NCBI GenBank assembly: GCA_900313705.1
Contig: OMSJ01000033.1
Coordinates: 1-64,000, forward strand
DNA: 64,000 bases
Source of the DNA: an uncultured Prevotellaceae bacterium
GTDB taxonomy: Bacteria > Bacteroidota > Bacteroidia > Bacteroidales > Bacteroidaceae
Direction: 5' to 3'
Each line of letters starts with the position of its first letter. The first letter of the stretch is position 1. The notes beneath the pieces are model-generated. The model saw only the letters and a list, made by a program, of their open reading frames with translations. It was not told the DNA's origin and searched no databases. This document shows positions 23,846 to 32,638 of this stretch, piece by piece. Made by a program: the position numbers and the translations under genes.

Positions 23846-24651
23846 TTATGTATCCCGTTTTCGGGGAGCTTGTCGAAGGTCGTATTCTACGATGACTTCT
23901 TCTGATTTTCCCTCAATGAAGTTCTCTGTGGTGATGATGACGTCCACGTTGCCTGTCTCAGACATGCCTTTACGGATGTGGAGGCGGTAGATGCGTCCCG
24001 GTTGCAGGTCGATGTTGCGTTCTATGTGCAGCGTGCCGTCCCATCCGGCAGATGCGTTGATGAGCAGGTGCAGGTTGTGGGTTGTTCCTTCGTTGATGTT
24101 GTAGTAGGCGATTTGTCCTGAGTTGTCGTCGAATCGCAAGGCCCGGCGGTCGTCGGTAGTGACGGAGTAGCCAAGGGTGAAGTACGATGTGAAGGACTCG
24201 TCGAACTGTACGCAGAGCCCGGCATTGACCATGTGGCAATCGACGCTGACTGCGGTGTTCTCATCCTTCCTGATGCTGAAGGTTGCCGATTGTCCCCAGT
24301 AGCGGCGTTGTCCCCATCCGTCGTTAGCTGACTCGGCTTCTGAAGCTGTGCAGTTCTCGGCACTTACCACATATCCGCCTCCGGTAGGCTGTGTGCAATC
24401 GGTCTCTGTGATGTTTGCAAAGGGTATGTTACTCCATACGGGTTCGCCGTTCTGCACGAGGCTGACGGCAAACATCGTCTGCTCCGCTTCGGTCAGGTCG
24501 CGGCTGGCACGTGTCTCCACCTCTACGGCCAGGCTGTCGGTGGACAGCCCTAAGGTGAACGAGCCACGCGAGCTGTTGGGCCGCAGGTCGTCCATCTCAG
24601 TCACACAACCCGTCAGCAGAGGGGTAGAATATGGAGAAGGTTATGTTTCAT
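23846..24651 (-). CDS. DUF4493-like surface lipoprotein, frameshifted in the signal peptide
   Basis: The open part (23846-24604, 252 residues from a GTG) begins inside a signal peptide: just upstream, in its frame, the DNA reads LLTGC then VTEMDD, a lipobox. The natural ATG (24649-24651) overlaps the preceding gene's stop as TAATG and starts MKHNLLHILP, but that frame hits TGA after 12 codons. One added C in the CCCC run at 24621-24624 would join the two as MKHNLLHILPPLLTGC. The mature part resembles the 26506-27408 product (SANDGWGQRRYWGQSATFSI; VDCHMVNAGLCVQFDESFTSYFTLGY). Either the gene is switched off by a 1-bp deletion or the assembly has a base error. Confidence 0.7.
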
Positions 24652-26513
24652 TAATTTGTTCCGTAGCTGAAGTTAAGTTTGTAAACCTTTGTGCACGTGG
24701 CACCTGAGCCATAACTGCCCTCGCAGGTTACGGATGTGCCATTGTTAGACAACGTGACCTGCTTGATGCCTGTATTGTGTACATCGTTGTTGTACTTACT
24801 GTCTGTAACCTTTACAATCTCCTGATTACCTATTTTTACATTAGCATCAACGTCGACAGCTGCACGGTGGAGCACGATGTCGTAGTCGAGTGCAATGCGT
24901 GTTCCGCTAGGAATGTTGAACCATGAATCGTTCTTGATGCGATGAGGCTGAGACCATGAGTAATTACCCAAGCGCACATGGTCGCTGTTGAAGTTTGTGG
25001 TACCTTCATCATTACTCCACCCTGTATCCTGCGTCGGCGGCTGGAAGTTGGCAGGCAGGCCAGTGATGCGCACTTGCTTGCTGGCCGTCACCTGTGTGCC
25101 GGCAAAGTTGGCTGTAACGGAGAAAGTGTAGAGACTGCCGCTGACGGCCACGCCTGTGTAGTTCGACCATGATGGACTGTTGGTTGACTCTGTCGTGGTC
25201 GAGCTCTGGTTGTTATAGTTCAGTGTACGTTTGAAGGTCCGGGTGTAGTTGGTGTTCTGCATAAGAGCCGGAGCCACGGACAGCTTGGCGGAAGGGCTAT
25301 ACACCGTCAGTCGTTCACACTGGTTAGCGGCAACCACATCACCCTGTTCGTACTTGGTGTGGGCTGTGTAGCAGTTTGCCGTAAGGGTAATAGTCGGGGT
25401 AGGCACAACGAGGGCAGGGAGCGTCTTCGTAATCTCGCGGTTGTTGCTGGTGGTGTACTTGCACTCTACCGTGTAAGAGCCTGCGGGAATGTATGGCCAG
25501 GCGGCATCGGTCTCGTCCGAAGTCTGGCTGTCGCCCGTTATGGCGAGCGTGCGTACCACGGTGCCTGCACTGTTCTTGATGTTTACAGTCCAGGGCTTAC
25601 CCTCAATGGGAGCACCGGATACGGTAAGCGTGGTCCCTTGCAGCATGTTGTCGGTGCTGTAGATGTGGTGACAGTCTGTAACAGTTGGGGTGTTCACGAG
25701 GTCGATGTTGCCAAGCGAATAGATGCGCCCTGCATCTCCTCCGAACTGTGTTGTCGATGCCAGGCTGTAGGTCTTGCCCTCAACTGTCTGCATCGTCATG
25801 GTGAAGCCATTGAGACGCACGGGAGCTGTCAGGATGTAATAGGTGCCTGCAGCAAAGGTGCTGGTGCGACGCGGAGGCAGGACGGTGATGGTCTTGCTCT
25901 CTGTAGAGGCGATGCCGACGATTGGCGTTGCACCTGAGTAGTCGATGCCGAGCTTGCCTGCTACTGCTGTCTGAGCCGTGAAGACGATGCTTGTGACTTT
26001 GTCTGCAACATACGCAGGAACCGAGAAGCGAAGCAACTGACAGACGTTGCGGAAGGTGACGCTGGATGGACTGCCGTCGATGTTGCGGGCACCCTTTGCC
26101 ACGGAGATGTTCATTCCCACAGGGAACCCGTCGGCAACGGCATATTGCTCAGAAGGCAACGAAGCGGTAAGGAGTGCTGCGGAAGTTGCTGCTTCGCCAG
26201 CCAGGTCATAGGGATAGATGGCGGCAAAGGGTTCACTCTTAGCTGTTACCTTTCCCACAAACTTAGTACGCCCGTCTGTCGTCTGACTGGTAAAGCGATG
26301 CTTTGGGGCCTTGAAGTCATAGACAGCCACCTCATCGCCTTCGGACCAAAGCACAGAGGTCCCTTCCAGTGACGTACGGGTAGCCTCTGGCATAGCTTCG
26401 ATGGTCATAGGCACCAGGTCCTGTCCCTCGTCGTCGAGAACCGTATCGGTGCAGGCTGCCATCAGGAAAGCTGAAAGCCATATAATATATATATGTATAT
26501 TGCTCTTAGTCAT
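24651..26513 (-). CDS. Fimbrillin-like lipoprotein with a shared C-terminal module
   Basis: A 620-residue lipoprotein, signal ending AFLMAAC (Cys21) with TDTVLDDEGQD after it. Residues ~30-265 match the fimbrillin/Mfa-like plan: ATRTSLEGTSVLWSEGDEVAVYDF near 46, PFAAIYPYD, then GTYYILTAPV and GRIYSLGNIDL. From ~275 to the end it shares a module with the C-terminus of the 28127-29953 protein (DAAWPYIPAGSYTVECKY, QCERLTVYSPS, ITGLPANF, DHVRLGNYS, YGSGATCTKVYKLNFSY). Fimbrillins form stalks or tips of Bacteroidales fimbriae. Its ATG overlaps the upstream gene by 8 bp, so it is part of the coupled operon. Confidence 0.7.
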   Translation of the reverse strand: MTKSNIHIYIIWLSAFLMAACTDTVLDDEGQDLVPMTIEAMPEATRTSLEGTSVLWSEGDEVAVYDFKAPKHRFTSQTTDGRTKFVGKVTAKSEPFAAIYPYDLAGEAATSAALLTASLPSEQYAVADGFPVGMNISVAKGARNIDGSPSSVTFRNVCQLLRFSVPAYVADKVTSIVFTAQTAVAGKLGIDYSGATPIVGIASTESKTITVLPPRRTSTFAAGTYYILTAPVRLNGFTMTMQTVEGKTYSLASTTQFGGDAGRIYSLGNIDLVNTPTVTDCHHIYSTDNMLQGTTLTVSGAPIEGKPWTVNIKNSAGTVVRTLAITGDSQTSDETDAAWPYIPAGSYTVECKYTTSNNREITKTLPALVVPTPTITLTANCYTAHTKYEQGDVVAANQCERLTVYSPSAKLSVAPALMQNTNYTRTFKRTLNYNNQSSTTTESTNSPSWSNYTGVAVSGSLYTFSVTANFAGTQVTASKQVRITGLPANFQPPTQDTGWSNDEGTTNFNSDHVRLGNYSWSQPHRIKNDSWFNIPSGTRIALDYDIVLHRAAVDVDANVKIGNQEIVKVTDSKYNNDVHNTGIKQVTLSNNGTSVTCEGSYGSGATCTKVYKLNFSYGTN

Positions 26514-27408
26514 AGATGTTGATGTCTATGTTGGTATTGTCCTCGGAATAGCCGTCGTGGTTGCTGCCCATGTCGGTGTCTCCCTGGTCCATCTTGATGT
26601 CATCGTCGGTGATGTAAAGGTCGTCTTCAATCAGCAGCTCCTCTTCGTCAATGGTGATGTTGAAGCTGAAGGTTGACATCTCGTAGCTGACGGTCAGACG
26701 TTCAATGGCGGCTTTCGTGAGTGTTATCTCAATGTCGCGGTCGAGTGTCTTGCGCGGGCTCACGGCATGTATGTTATAGGTGATTGTACGTCTCCCATCC
26801 TCCCCGACATTGAAGTAGGCAACCTGACTCTCTTGGGTAATGACGTTGTCGGAAGTAAGCCCACCTGTGTAACGGTCGAATACGATGTTGCGGCTGCCTT
26901 CTTTGATGCTGACCTGATACCCTCCGGTGAAGTAGGTAGAGACTGTCTTGTCGAACAGAAAAGCGATGCCGGCATTAGCCACAGAGCAGTTGATGGACAC
27001 AGGTGTCGTCTGTCCGGCCTTTACTGCAAAGGGAGCCGACAGGCCGGCGTAGCGGCGCTCGCCCCAACCGTCTTCGCTGGATTCTGCTGTGCTTTCGCTG
27101 CAGCTTTCAGCAAAGATGGAGTAGCCATATCCTGCAGATAGGCGGGTGTTCATGTTCTTCAGGAGGGCTGTCTCGCGATAGACGTCGCTGCCCTTATAAA
27201 TGGTTATGAGGAAGTTGTCGGCTTGCTCCTTGCTGATGGTCGTAGTGGTGGCACGCGTCTTTCGGTCGCCAGTGAGGGTCAGTTCGAAGCTGCCCATCTG
27301 CTCCTCTTCTTCAGCGGGTGCAACAGGCCCGAGGGACATATCCATCTCTTTCTCAGCGCATGACGCTAAGAATATGAGGCAGCTGAATATGAAGAGGTAC
27401 TTGCTCAT
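26506..27408 (-). CDS. DUF4493-like surface lipoprotein with acidic C-terminus
   Basis: A 300-residue lipoprotein, signal ending LIFLASC (Cys17) then AEKEMD. The body has GSFELTLTGDRKTRATTTTI, a GYGYSIFAESCSESTAESSEDGWGERRYAG region with conserved Cys, and NAGIAFLFDKTVSTYFTGGYQVSI. The last ~45 residues are strongly acidic (EEELLIEDDLYITDDDIKMDQ), which could bind calcium or a partner. It is paralogous to the frameshifted gene at 23846. The ATG at 27408 shares one base with the upstream stop (TAATG) and the stop overlaps the next ATG by 8 bp. Confidence 0.68.
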   Translation of the reverse strand: MSKYLFIFSCLIFLASCAEKEMDMSLGPVAPAEEEEQMGSFELTLTGDRKTRATTTTISKEQADNFLITIYKGSDVYRETALLKNMNTRLSAGYGYSIFAESCSESTAESSEDGWGERRYAGLSAPFAVKAGQTTPVSINCSVANAGIAFLFDKTVSTYFTGGYQVSIKEGSRNIVFDRYTGGLTSDNVITQESQVAYFNVGEDGRRTITYNIHAVSPRKTLDRDIEITLTKAAIERLTVSYEMSTFSFNITIDEEELLIEDDLYITDDDIKMDQGDTDMGSNHDGYSEDNTNIDINIYD

Positions 27409-28130
27409 TATAGATTAATGGGATTGTCGTTAATTTCTGTGTCGTCTGTTATCACGATGTCCACGCCACCCGTGTTGGCATCGGAGTCGTAGTGATAGCA
27501 CAGGGTAAAGAGCTTGCCGGCAGCGATGTCGGTGAAGTTGATGGCAGAATGGTTGCTGGTGCGTCCGTCGGTATTGGTTGCTGAGAGGGAATAGGAGAAC
27601 CCGCCGTCGGCCACGTCGAAGTACGCCCGTTCTCCCTGCTTGATGACAACCGTACGCCCGCCGCTCTTCAGGCGGAACGTGTAGGAGCGGAAGAGCGCAT
27701 CCCATAGATTCGGCATCTGCAGGCCGACAGCATAGTTGGTCATAGGCACACGCATTTGCAGTCGCTTCACCATGTCATATTCCAGACTTACGCTGACTTC
27801 TTGGAAGTAGCAAGCCTCGCCCAGTCCTTCGTTGGCTGTCTTCCATGTGTTTTGATTCGCTGTGTATGCCTGAATGGTAAAGGTGCCAGGTGCAAGCACA
27901 ATCTTGTTGGGCACGCTACCTGCATTGTAATGACGATAAAGCACACGGTCGGCATCCAGGATGTCGATGGCCAGGTCGTCGTCAATGGCACGGGTAACCT
28001 CCATTGTGGGACGCCCCATGCGCTGGAGGTCGAGCTCCAGCACAGCCTCGCCTTGCGCTGTAGGCAGTTCGTCTTGCCGACAGGCAGTCAGCAATGTCAG
28101 GCTCAGGAGTATGTATAGCAACCGCTTCAT
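27408..28130 (-). CDS. DUF4493-like surface lipoprotein
   Basis: A 240-residue lipoprotein with signal ending LTLLTAC (Cys17) followed by RQDELP. The DUF4493 pattern is visible: GEAVLELDLQRMGRPTMEVTRAI, DIDILDADRVLYRHY, LAPGTFTIQAYTANQ, ACYFQEVSVSLEYDMVKRLQMRVPMTNYAVGLQM and AYFDVADGGFSYSLSATN. It is the shortest member of the set, with no extra domain. Start ATG (28128-28130) overlaps the upstream stop as ATGA. Function unknown; context says surface-exposed. Confidence 0.68.
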   Translation of the reverse strand: MKRLLYILLSLTLLTACRQDELPTAQGEAVLELDLQRMGRPTMEVTRAIDDDLAIDILDADRVLYRHYNAGSVPNKIVLAPGTFTIQAYTANQNTWKTANEGLGEACYFQEVSVSLEYDMVKRLQMRVPMTNYAVGLQMPNLWDALFRSYTFRLKSGGRTVVIKQGERAYFDVADGGFSYSLSATNTDGRTSNHSAINFTDIAAGKLFTLCYHYDSDANTGGVDIVITDDTEINDNPINL

Positions 28131-29953
28131 GGTCTTGCTGCGTATTTCAGGGAAAGAGAGTAAATATGGGAACAGGTCTGTCCTGCTCCGTAGTCGTTAT
28201 AGCAACGGATGGTTGTCGCATAGTTTGCATCGTCGTGGAAGATGTCAGTCGTGCCGCTGTACAGGTGGTCTGTGTCGCGGAACGGAGTTCCTTCCTCTTC
28301 CTTTTTGTATATTTCCATATCTCCGACCTTGATGGAGAGGTATGTGCCCACGGTCAGGGTGTGAATGTTCACGCTGTAGTCTGCATTGAAGTAAGTTGAT
28401 GGCGGGATGCATACAGCAGAAGTCGTCTGGATGTACTGGCTGCCAGTGCTGAGGTGACCTAAGCGAACATCGTTTTCGAACCAATCGACGCCGCTCGACT
28501 CTGTCCATTCCTCGTGGATTGCCAGGTTCAGCGCATAGGGCAGGCCTGTGATGATATAAGACTTCTCTGCCTGCACGGATGTCCCGTCGAAGGTCAGGTT
28601 GCCTCGCAGGGTATGAGCAGACGAGCGGACTTCCTGTTCGGTCATGTCGCCTGGCTCATAGCTATTGCTTCCTTCTGCAACATTGGCAGTGGTGCCGTCG
28701 TAAGTATAGGTGAAGGTGTAGAGATTGCGGTAGTTGCTGTTGTTGAGCAGCGACGAAGCTACATTAGTATATATTGCAGGCTCGTAGATGGTGAGCCTAT
28801 CGCAAGCATTAGCTTCGTCTATTTTGCCTTCCAGGTACTTCGAGTACGAGGTATAGCCACTGACAGTTACTTCCAGCCCTGTGGGGGCAGGGATGATGAA
28901 CTCACGACTGCTGGCCTTTGAAGCAGTACCGTCTTCAGATATAATATAATATGTGGCCTTATAGGTGCCTTGAGGCAGATAGGGCCAGGCCGTAGAGGAA
29001 ATGTACCCCGACGTGAGTACGCCTGTTCCCTGCATCGTGCGGACCTCTTCGCCTGCAGCATTGGTGACGATGGCTTTCCATTCCATGCCGGGGTAGCCTT
29101 CGTTGCTGGTGAGCAAGGTACCTACCATCTCGCCATAGCGGTCGAATTGAAGCGATGGGGTTAGGGTGGGGACGGGTAGCCAGGAGAGCGGTATCGTCTC
29201 GTCCATAGTGACGGTCTCGACCTCAACCTTGCTGATGTCAACGCCCAGAGCACTCTCGGGGTCGGGCAGCGAAAGAGTGACAAGGGCATGGTCTGCTGCA
29301 TTCAGCACGGAGGGGAAGTCTGCGCTTTCAAGCACGTCGGACACCTCTCTGTCATCTTCCATCTTCAGCTTGCCCCAGAACTTCAGGGTGACATGACTGC
29401 CTGCCTGAACGTAGATGCTGTTCGAGGGATACGCCTTGCTGATGTCCAGGTGATTGTTCCCTACATATACTTGCAAGGCATAATCGCTGTAATAGCGTTC
29501 GAAACGTGTCAGTTCCTCGGCATTGCGACCGAAGTTGACTGACACGAGGGCATTGCCGACGCGAGCCGTGATGTCTGCCTGAGTCGTTACGTCCTTCCTG
29601 ATTTCTACGCTTTCCGTTCCGATATAGTAAGGTGCGTCGATAGCCACCAAAGCATCGTGTCCATAGGAGACGGCAACATCGTAGCGGCCTGTGGGCAACG
29701 TGATTTCGTCTTCGGTGAAGACATCGTCGTAAACAGCTCGTCCGGTTGCATTGACGATGCGAAGACGGAAGTCTGCAACGCTGGGAATGCCCAGGTCGGT
29801 GGGTGTGGCGCGTGTCGTCGTCGTGTTGATGTTAGCCAACGACAACTGCAAGCGTCCGCCTTCGCCCATTGCGATGGGTTCCTCTTCGCTGACACATGCC
29901 GTCAGGCAGTAGGTCAAGCAAAGCAATAGCGCACAGAACAGATGTTTACTCAT
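28127..29953 (-). CDS. DUF4493-type lipoprotein with C-terminal module shared with the fimbrillin-like protein
   Basis: About 608 residues. I start it at ATG 29951-29953 (MSKHLFCALLL); an upstream in-frame TTG at 29965 is not needed. The signal ends YCLTAC followed by VSEEEP. Residues ~25-240 follow DUF4493 (GRLQLSLANINTTTTRATPTD, LPTGRYDVAVSYGHDAL, NALVSVNFGRN). From ~265 the sequence parallels the 24651 protein: STAWPYLPQGTYKATYYI, ACDRLTIYEPAIYT, IITGLPYALN, NDVRLGHLS, YGAGQTCSHIYSLSLKYA. Two different N-terminal domains thus carry one C-terminal module. It overlaps both neighbours (8 bp and 4 bp). Confidence 0.7.
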   Translation of the reverse strand: MSKHLFCALLLCLTYCLTACVSEEEPIAMGEGGRLQLSLANINTTTTRATPTDLGIPSVADFRLRIVNATGRAVYDDVFTEDEITLPTGRYDVAVSYGHDALVAIDAPYYIGTESVEIRKDVTTQADITARVGNALVSVNFGRNAEELTRFERYYSDYALQVYVGNNHLDISKAYPSNSIYVQAGSHVTLKFWGKLKMEDDREVSDVLESADFPSVLNAADHALVTLSLPDPESALGVDISKVEVETVTMDETIPLSWLPVPTLTPSLQFDRYGEMVGTLLTSNEGYPGMEWKAIVTNAAGEEVRTMQGTGVLTSGYISSTAWPYLPQGTYKATYYIISEDGTASKASSREFIIPAPTGLEVTVSGYTSYSKYLEGKIDEANACDRLTIYEPAIYTNVASSLLNNSNYRNLYTFTYTYDGTTANVAEGSNSYEPGDMTEQEVRSSAHTLRGNLTFDGTSVQAEKSYIITGLPYALNLAIHEEWTESSGVDWFENDVRLGHLSTGSQYIQTTSAVCIPPSTYFNADYSVNIHTLTVGTYLSIKVGDMEIYKKEEEGTPFRDTDHLYSGTTDIFHDDANYATTIRCYNDYGAGQTCSHIYSLSLKYAARP

Positions 29954-31718
29954 ATAGTAGTTCAACGTTGTCTATTTGTAGGAGCGATTCCTCGCCGCCG
30001 GTGAAGTAGTCGCCATACTTTGAGCTGCTGGCTACCACAATAATGTATTTAGGTTGACGGTCTGTGATACGATAGTTTATATCTATGGTCTCAGTGACCC
30101 ACGATGAGAGGTTGCTGTCGGGTACGTCTTCTCCCTTTGACAGTTCGCCGTATGCGATGAGGTGTGGGTCGTTCATGTTCATCAGGTGTAAGGCTGTAGG
30201 CCTGGTGCGGATGAGGTAAGGCACATCAATGGTCTGTCCTGCCTTTGCACCGAACTGATAGGTGTATTTCTGGGGTTCCCAGTCGCCGAGGGCTATGTAC
30301 ACGCTGCAAGTATCTGGCTTGCCTTTCATGCTTTCATACATGGCCCTTGATATATACTTACCCCATGGCTCTTTCCAGTCGCCACCTGTCTTGGTGATGG
30401 GCGATGTTTTGTACTTGTAGTCGAAGCGCATCTTGGTGGGGAAGGAGGTGAAGGGCCGTCCGAAGGAGAGTACACCGTTCGTGCCGTCGGTCTCGAGGTA
30501 TTCGCCGGTGAAGATGTTGCCTGCGGCAAACTTGACAGCGATGAATTTCGACCTCAGGTTGGCAAAGCGACGGCCGTCTTCATCTTTGTATGTGCTGTTA
30601 CTGGCACCTACAGTCGTAGCTCCGGGATTGCCTGTTCCCCAGTAGGGAGCCTTTCCTTCGCCCCAAGGTTGATAGAGTGCCTTATTGCTGGTCGGGTTGA
30701 CGATGTTCCATTCCTCGAAGCCGGCATTCTCGAGTTGCTGCTCGCCGACTGTTGCAAAGGTGAGTTCCTCACTTTTGGCATTTCCTGCTGTCACGCGATA
30801 GGTATAGGTTGTGGCGGGGCGTAAGCCATTCAGCTCTGCGGTAAAGCGTGACTTATCTACTTTGACCTCTGACTCGCTTACGGTGGCCCACTGGTTGGTT
30901 CCCGCAGCATGGTATTCCACGACTGGTTGAGCACCCCAGGGGATTTTGCCGCTAATGGTGGCTGAGACGCTGCGGGCGAAGGATGTTGCCTCGACTGTCT
31001 CAGCCGCAGTTGTCTTGTAAACGATGACTTCCCATTCCTGTGTTTCGTGTGAGCCAGCCATCTTTACCTGGAAGGTGCGCATCTTCGAGAAGTCGTAGGT
31101 AGCGTATTGTGTAGGGTTGGGGGTGACGGTGCCATGCTTGCCGCCCAGCGAGAACTGGAGCACCTTTAGGGCGCTACGGTCCTTGTTGGCTGCCACATAG
31201 ATGATGACTAACCGGTCGTAGGGATTGATGATGGCGTCGCCCACCTGTCCTTCTATCTGGATGTCACGCAGGATGACCTGCTTGACATTGACCGTCCACT
31301 TGTAGTCCTGATAGGTGCGCAGGGTAAAGGTGACTGCGCCTTTGGAGAAGTCCACCTGGCTGCTGATGTCGTCTGCTGCTGAGCGTGTGAAGCTGGTGGA
31401 AGGGAATTTGGCGGGGCATAGACAGGTGTTCTGCTCCGGGATGATGGTTGCTTCGTTGCTTACTTCGAAGCGTTTGATGCTGAGTGCTGCGATGTTGACC
31501 GTATCGCTGACAAAGACATCCACGGTGCGGTGTTCCTTGTCGATGACGGCTGCGGCTGTATCGGTGTCGAGCTCGTTGCATTGTCCATCTACCTTGAATG
31601 CTGTAATCTCTGCCCTCTTGATGGGAAGGGGCAGGTCGTCCCTGATGGCACACGAATTGAATGCCACAAGGACTGCCAGCAGGTAGCAGATGGAACAGAT
31701 GTTACGCAGATGCATCAT
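29946..31718 (-). CDS. PCMD-domain surface lipoprotein
   Basis: A 590-residue lipoprotein with signal ending VAFNSC (Cys23) then AIRDDLP. Residues ~30-240 contain two beta-rich units (IKRAEITAFKVDGQC; VILRDIQIEGQVGDAIINPYDRLVIIYV) and a fibronectin-like region (~250-330). Residues ~335-590 match the PCMD plan (putative carbohydrate metabolism domain): LENAGFEEWNIV, WGTGNPGATTVG, KFAAGNIFTGEYL, FGRPFTSFPTKMRFDYKYK, and the end DRQPKYIIVVASSSKYGDYFTGGEESLLQIDNVELLY. PCMD is a jelly-roll-like fold of unproven function. It overlaps the beta-barrel gene by 4 bp (ATGATG) and the next gene by 8 bp. Confidence 0.78.
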   Translation of the reverse strand: MMHLRNICSICYLLAVLVAFNSCAIRDDLPLPIKRAEITAFKVDGQCNELDTDTAAAVIDKEHRTVDVFVSDTVNIAALSIKRFEVSNEATIIPEQNTCLCPAKFPSTSFTRSAADDISSQVDFSKGAVTFTLRTYQDYKWTVNVKQVILRDIQIEGQVGDAIINPYDRLVIIYVAANKDRSALKVLQFSLGGKHGTVTPNPTQYATYDFSKMRTFQVKMAGSHETQEWEVIVYKTTAAETVEATSFARSVSATISGKIPWGAQPVVEYHAAGTNQWATVSESEVKVDKSRFTAELNGLRPATTYTYRVTAGNAKSEELTFATVGEQQLENAGFEEWNIVNPTSNKALYQPWGEGKAPYWGTGNPGATTVGASNSTYKDEDGRRFANLRSKFIAVKFAAGNIFTGEYLETDGTNGVLSFGRPFTSFPTKMRFDYKYKTSPITKTGGDWKEPWGKYISRAMYESMKGKPDTCSVYIALGDWEPQKYTYQFGAKAGQTIDVPYLIRTRPTALHLMNMNDPHLIAYGELSKGEDVPDSNLSSWVTETIDINYRITDRQPKYIIVVASSSKYGDYFTGGEESLLQIDNVELLYE

Positions 31719-32623
31719 AGGTAGAACGTCATGCCGATGTTGACGGTAAAGATGTTGAATTTGAAGTTAGCGCCACCGCTGTGGTTCTTGCCGTACTCGT
31801 ACTCGGTGGAGTTGGGATGGACATTCTTGAAGCTGCTCCATCGGTAATCTACGCCAAGCACACCGATAGAGGTCTCAACCGCTGCAAAGTTGGTAACAAA
31901 GATGCAGAGGCCTGGACTTACGCCCAACTGAATCTTGTTGACCGTCTCGTAGGTGCCGTCGAGTGTGTTGATGCTCTCTGTCCTGCGTCCTGAACTGTTC
32001 TTGCCGTTGGCGTGGGAGTAAGTGGCCCGCACCTCGGCAAATGCGCCAAGGATTTTGCTTCCGAAGAGGGGCATGTAGTTACGCATGAAGAAGCTTACTT
32101 CGTGCTTGTGCTCGAGGTAGTAGAGGTCCTCGAGGTCGATGTTGAGTCCTTCGCCCAGGTTGAGGTCCAGATTAGCCAAAGAGAAGTAGTAGCGGCTGTA
32201 GTTGTAGCGGAGGCCTAAGGCAAGGTTATTCGTTACGAAGTAACCTACATACGGAGAGCAGGAGAGGATGTGACCATCCATGTTCAGGTTCTTCAGCACC
32301 AGGAGGTTTTCGTTCTCATTCTCCCATTCGCGGTAGTTTACGGTTGCTCCGCACATCCACAGGCCCTTGGGGATAAAGGTGGCCTTCATCTCGCTGCGGT
32401 CTATGCGCTGGATGTGACGCTTCTGCAGGTTCTGCTCGTATTGGTCGCGCAACTTATAGCGCTTTGCCTGCTTGGGCTTCGTACCGTTGACCATGTCGGT
32501 GTACGAAGTCTGGTTGTAGGCTTCGCTTGCGTCGTAAGACGACTTGTTGTATTGCGCACAGATTGCTGCCGGCACTAATGCCAGCAGCAATCCAAGCACA
32601 TATCTACTTGATTGATATATCAT
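31715..32623 (-). CDS. Outer-membrane beta-barrel protein of the lipoprotein operon
   Basis: A 302-residue protein with a signal peptide ending AAICAQ (residue 23) and no lipid cysteine. A basic, helical stretch (YKLRDQYEQNLQKRHIQRIDRSE, ~57-79) is followed by alternating hydrophobic/polar strands from residue ~85 (GLWMCGATVNYREW; HILSCSPYVGYFVTNNLALGLRYNYSRYYFSL), ending NIFTVNIGMTFYL, a typical aromatic C-terminus for outer-membrane insertion. It is the only membrane-embedded product of the operon, so it may anchor or export the lipoproteins. Enzyme motifs are absent. Overlaps the PCMD gene by 4 bp. Confidence 0.72.
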   Translation of the reverse strand: MIYQSSRYVLGLLLALVPAAICAQYNKSSYDASEAYNQTSYTDMVNGTKPKQAKRYKLRDQYEQNLQKRHIQRIDRSEMKATFIPKGLWMCGATVNYREWENENENLLVLKNLNMDGHILSCSPYVGYFVTNNLALGLRYNYSRYYFSLANLDLNLGEGLNIDLEDLYYLEHKHEVSFFMRNYMPLFGSKILGAFAEVRATYSHANGKNSSGRRTESINTLDGTYETVNKIQLGVSPGLCIFVTNFAAVETSIGVLGVDYRWSSFKNVHPNSTEYEYGKNHSGGANFKFNIFTVNIGMTFYL

Positions 32624-32638
32624 TATTGATTCATAAGG

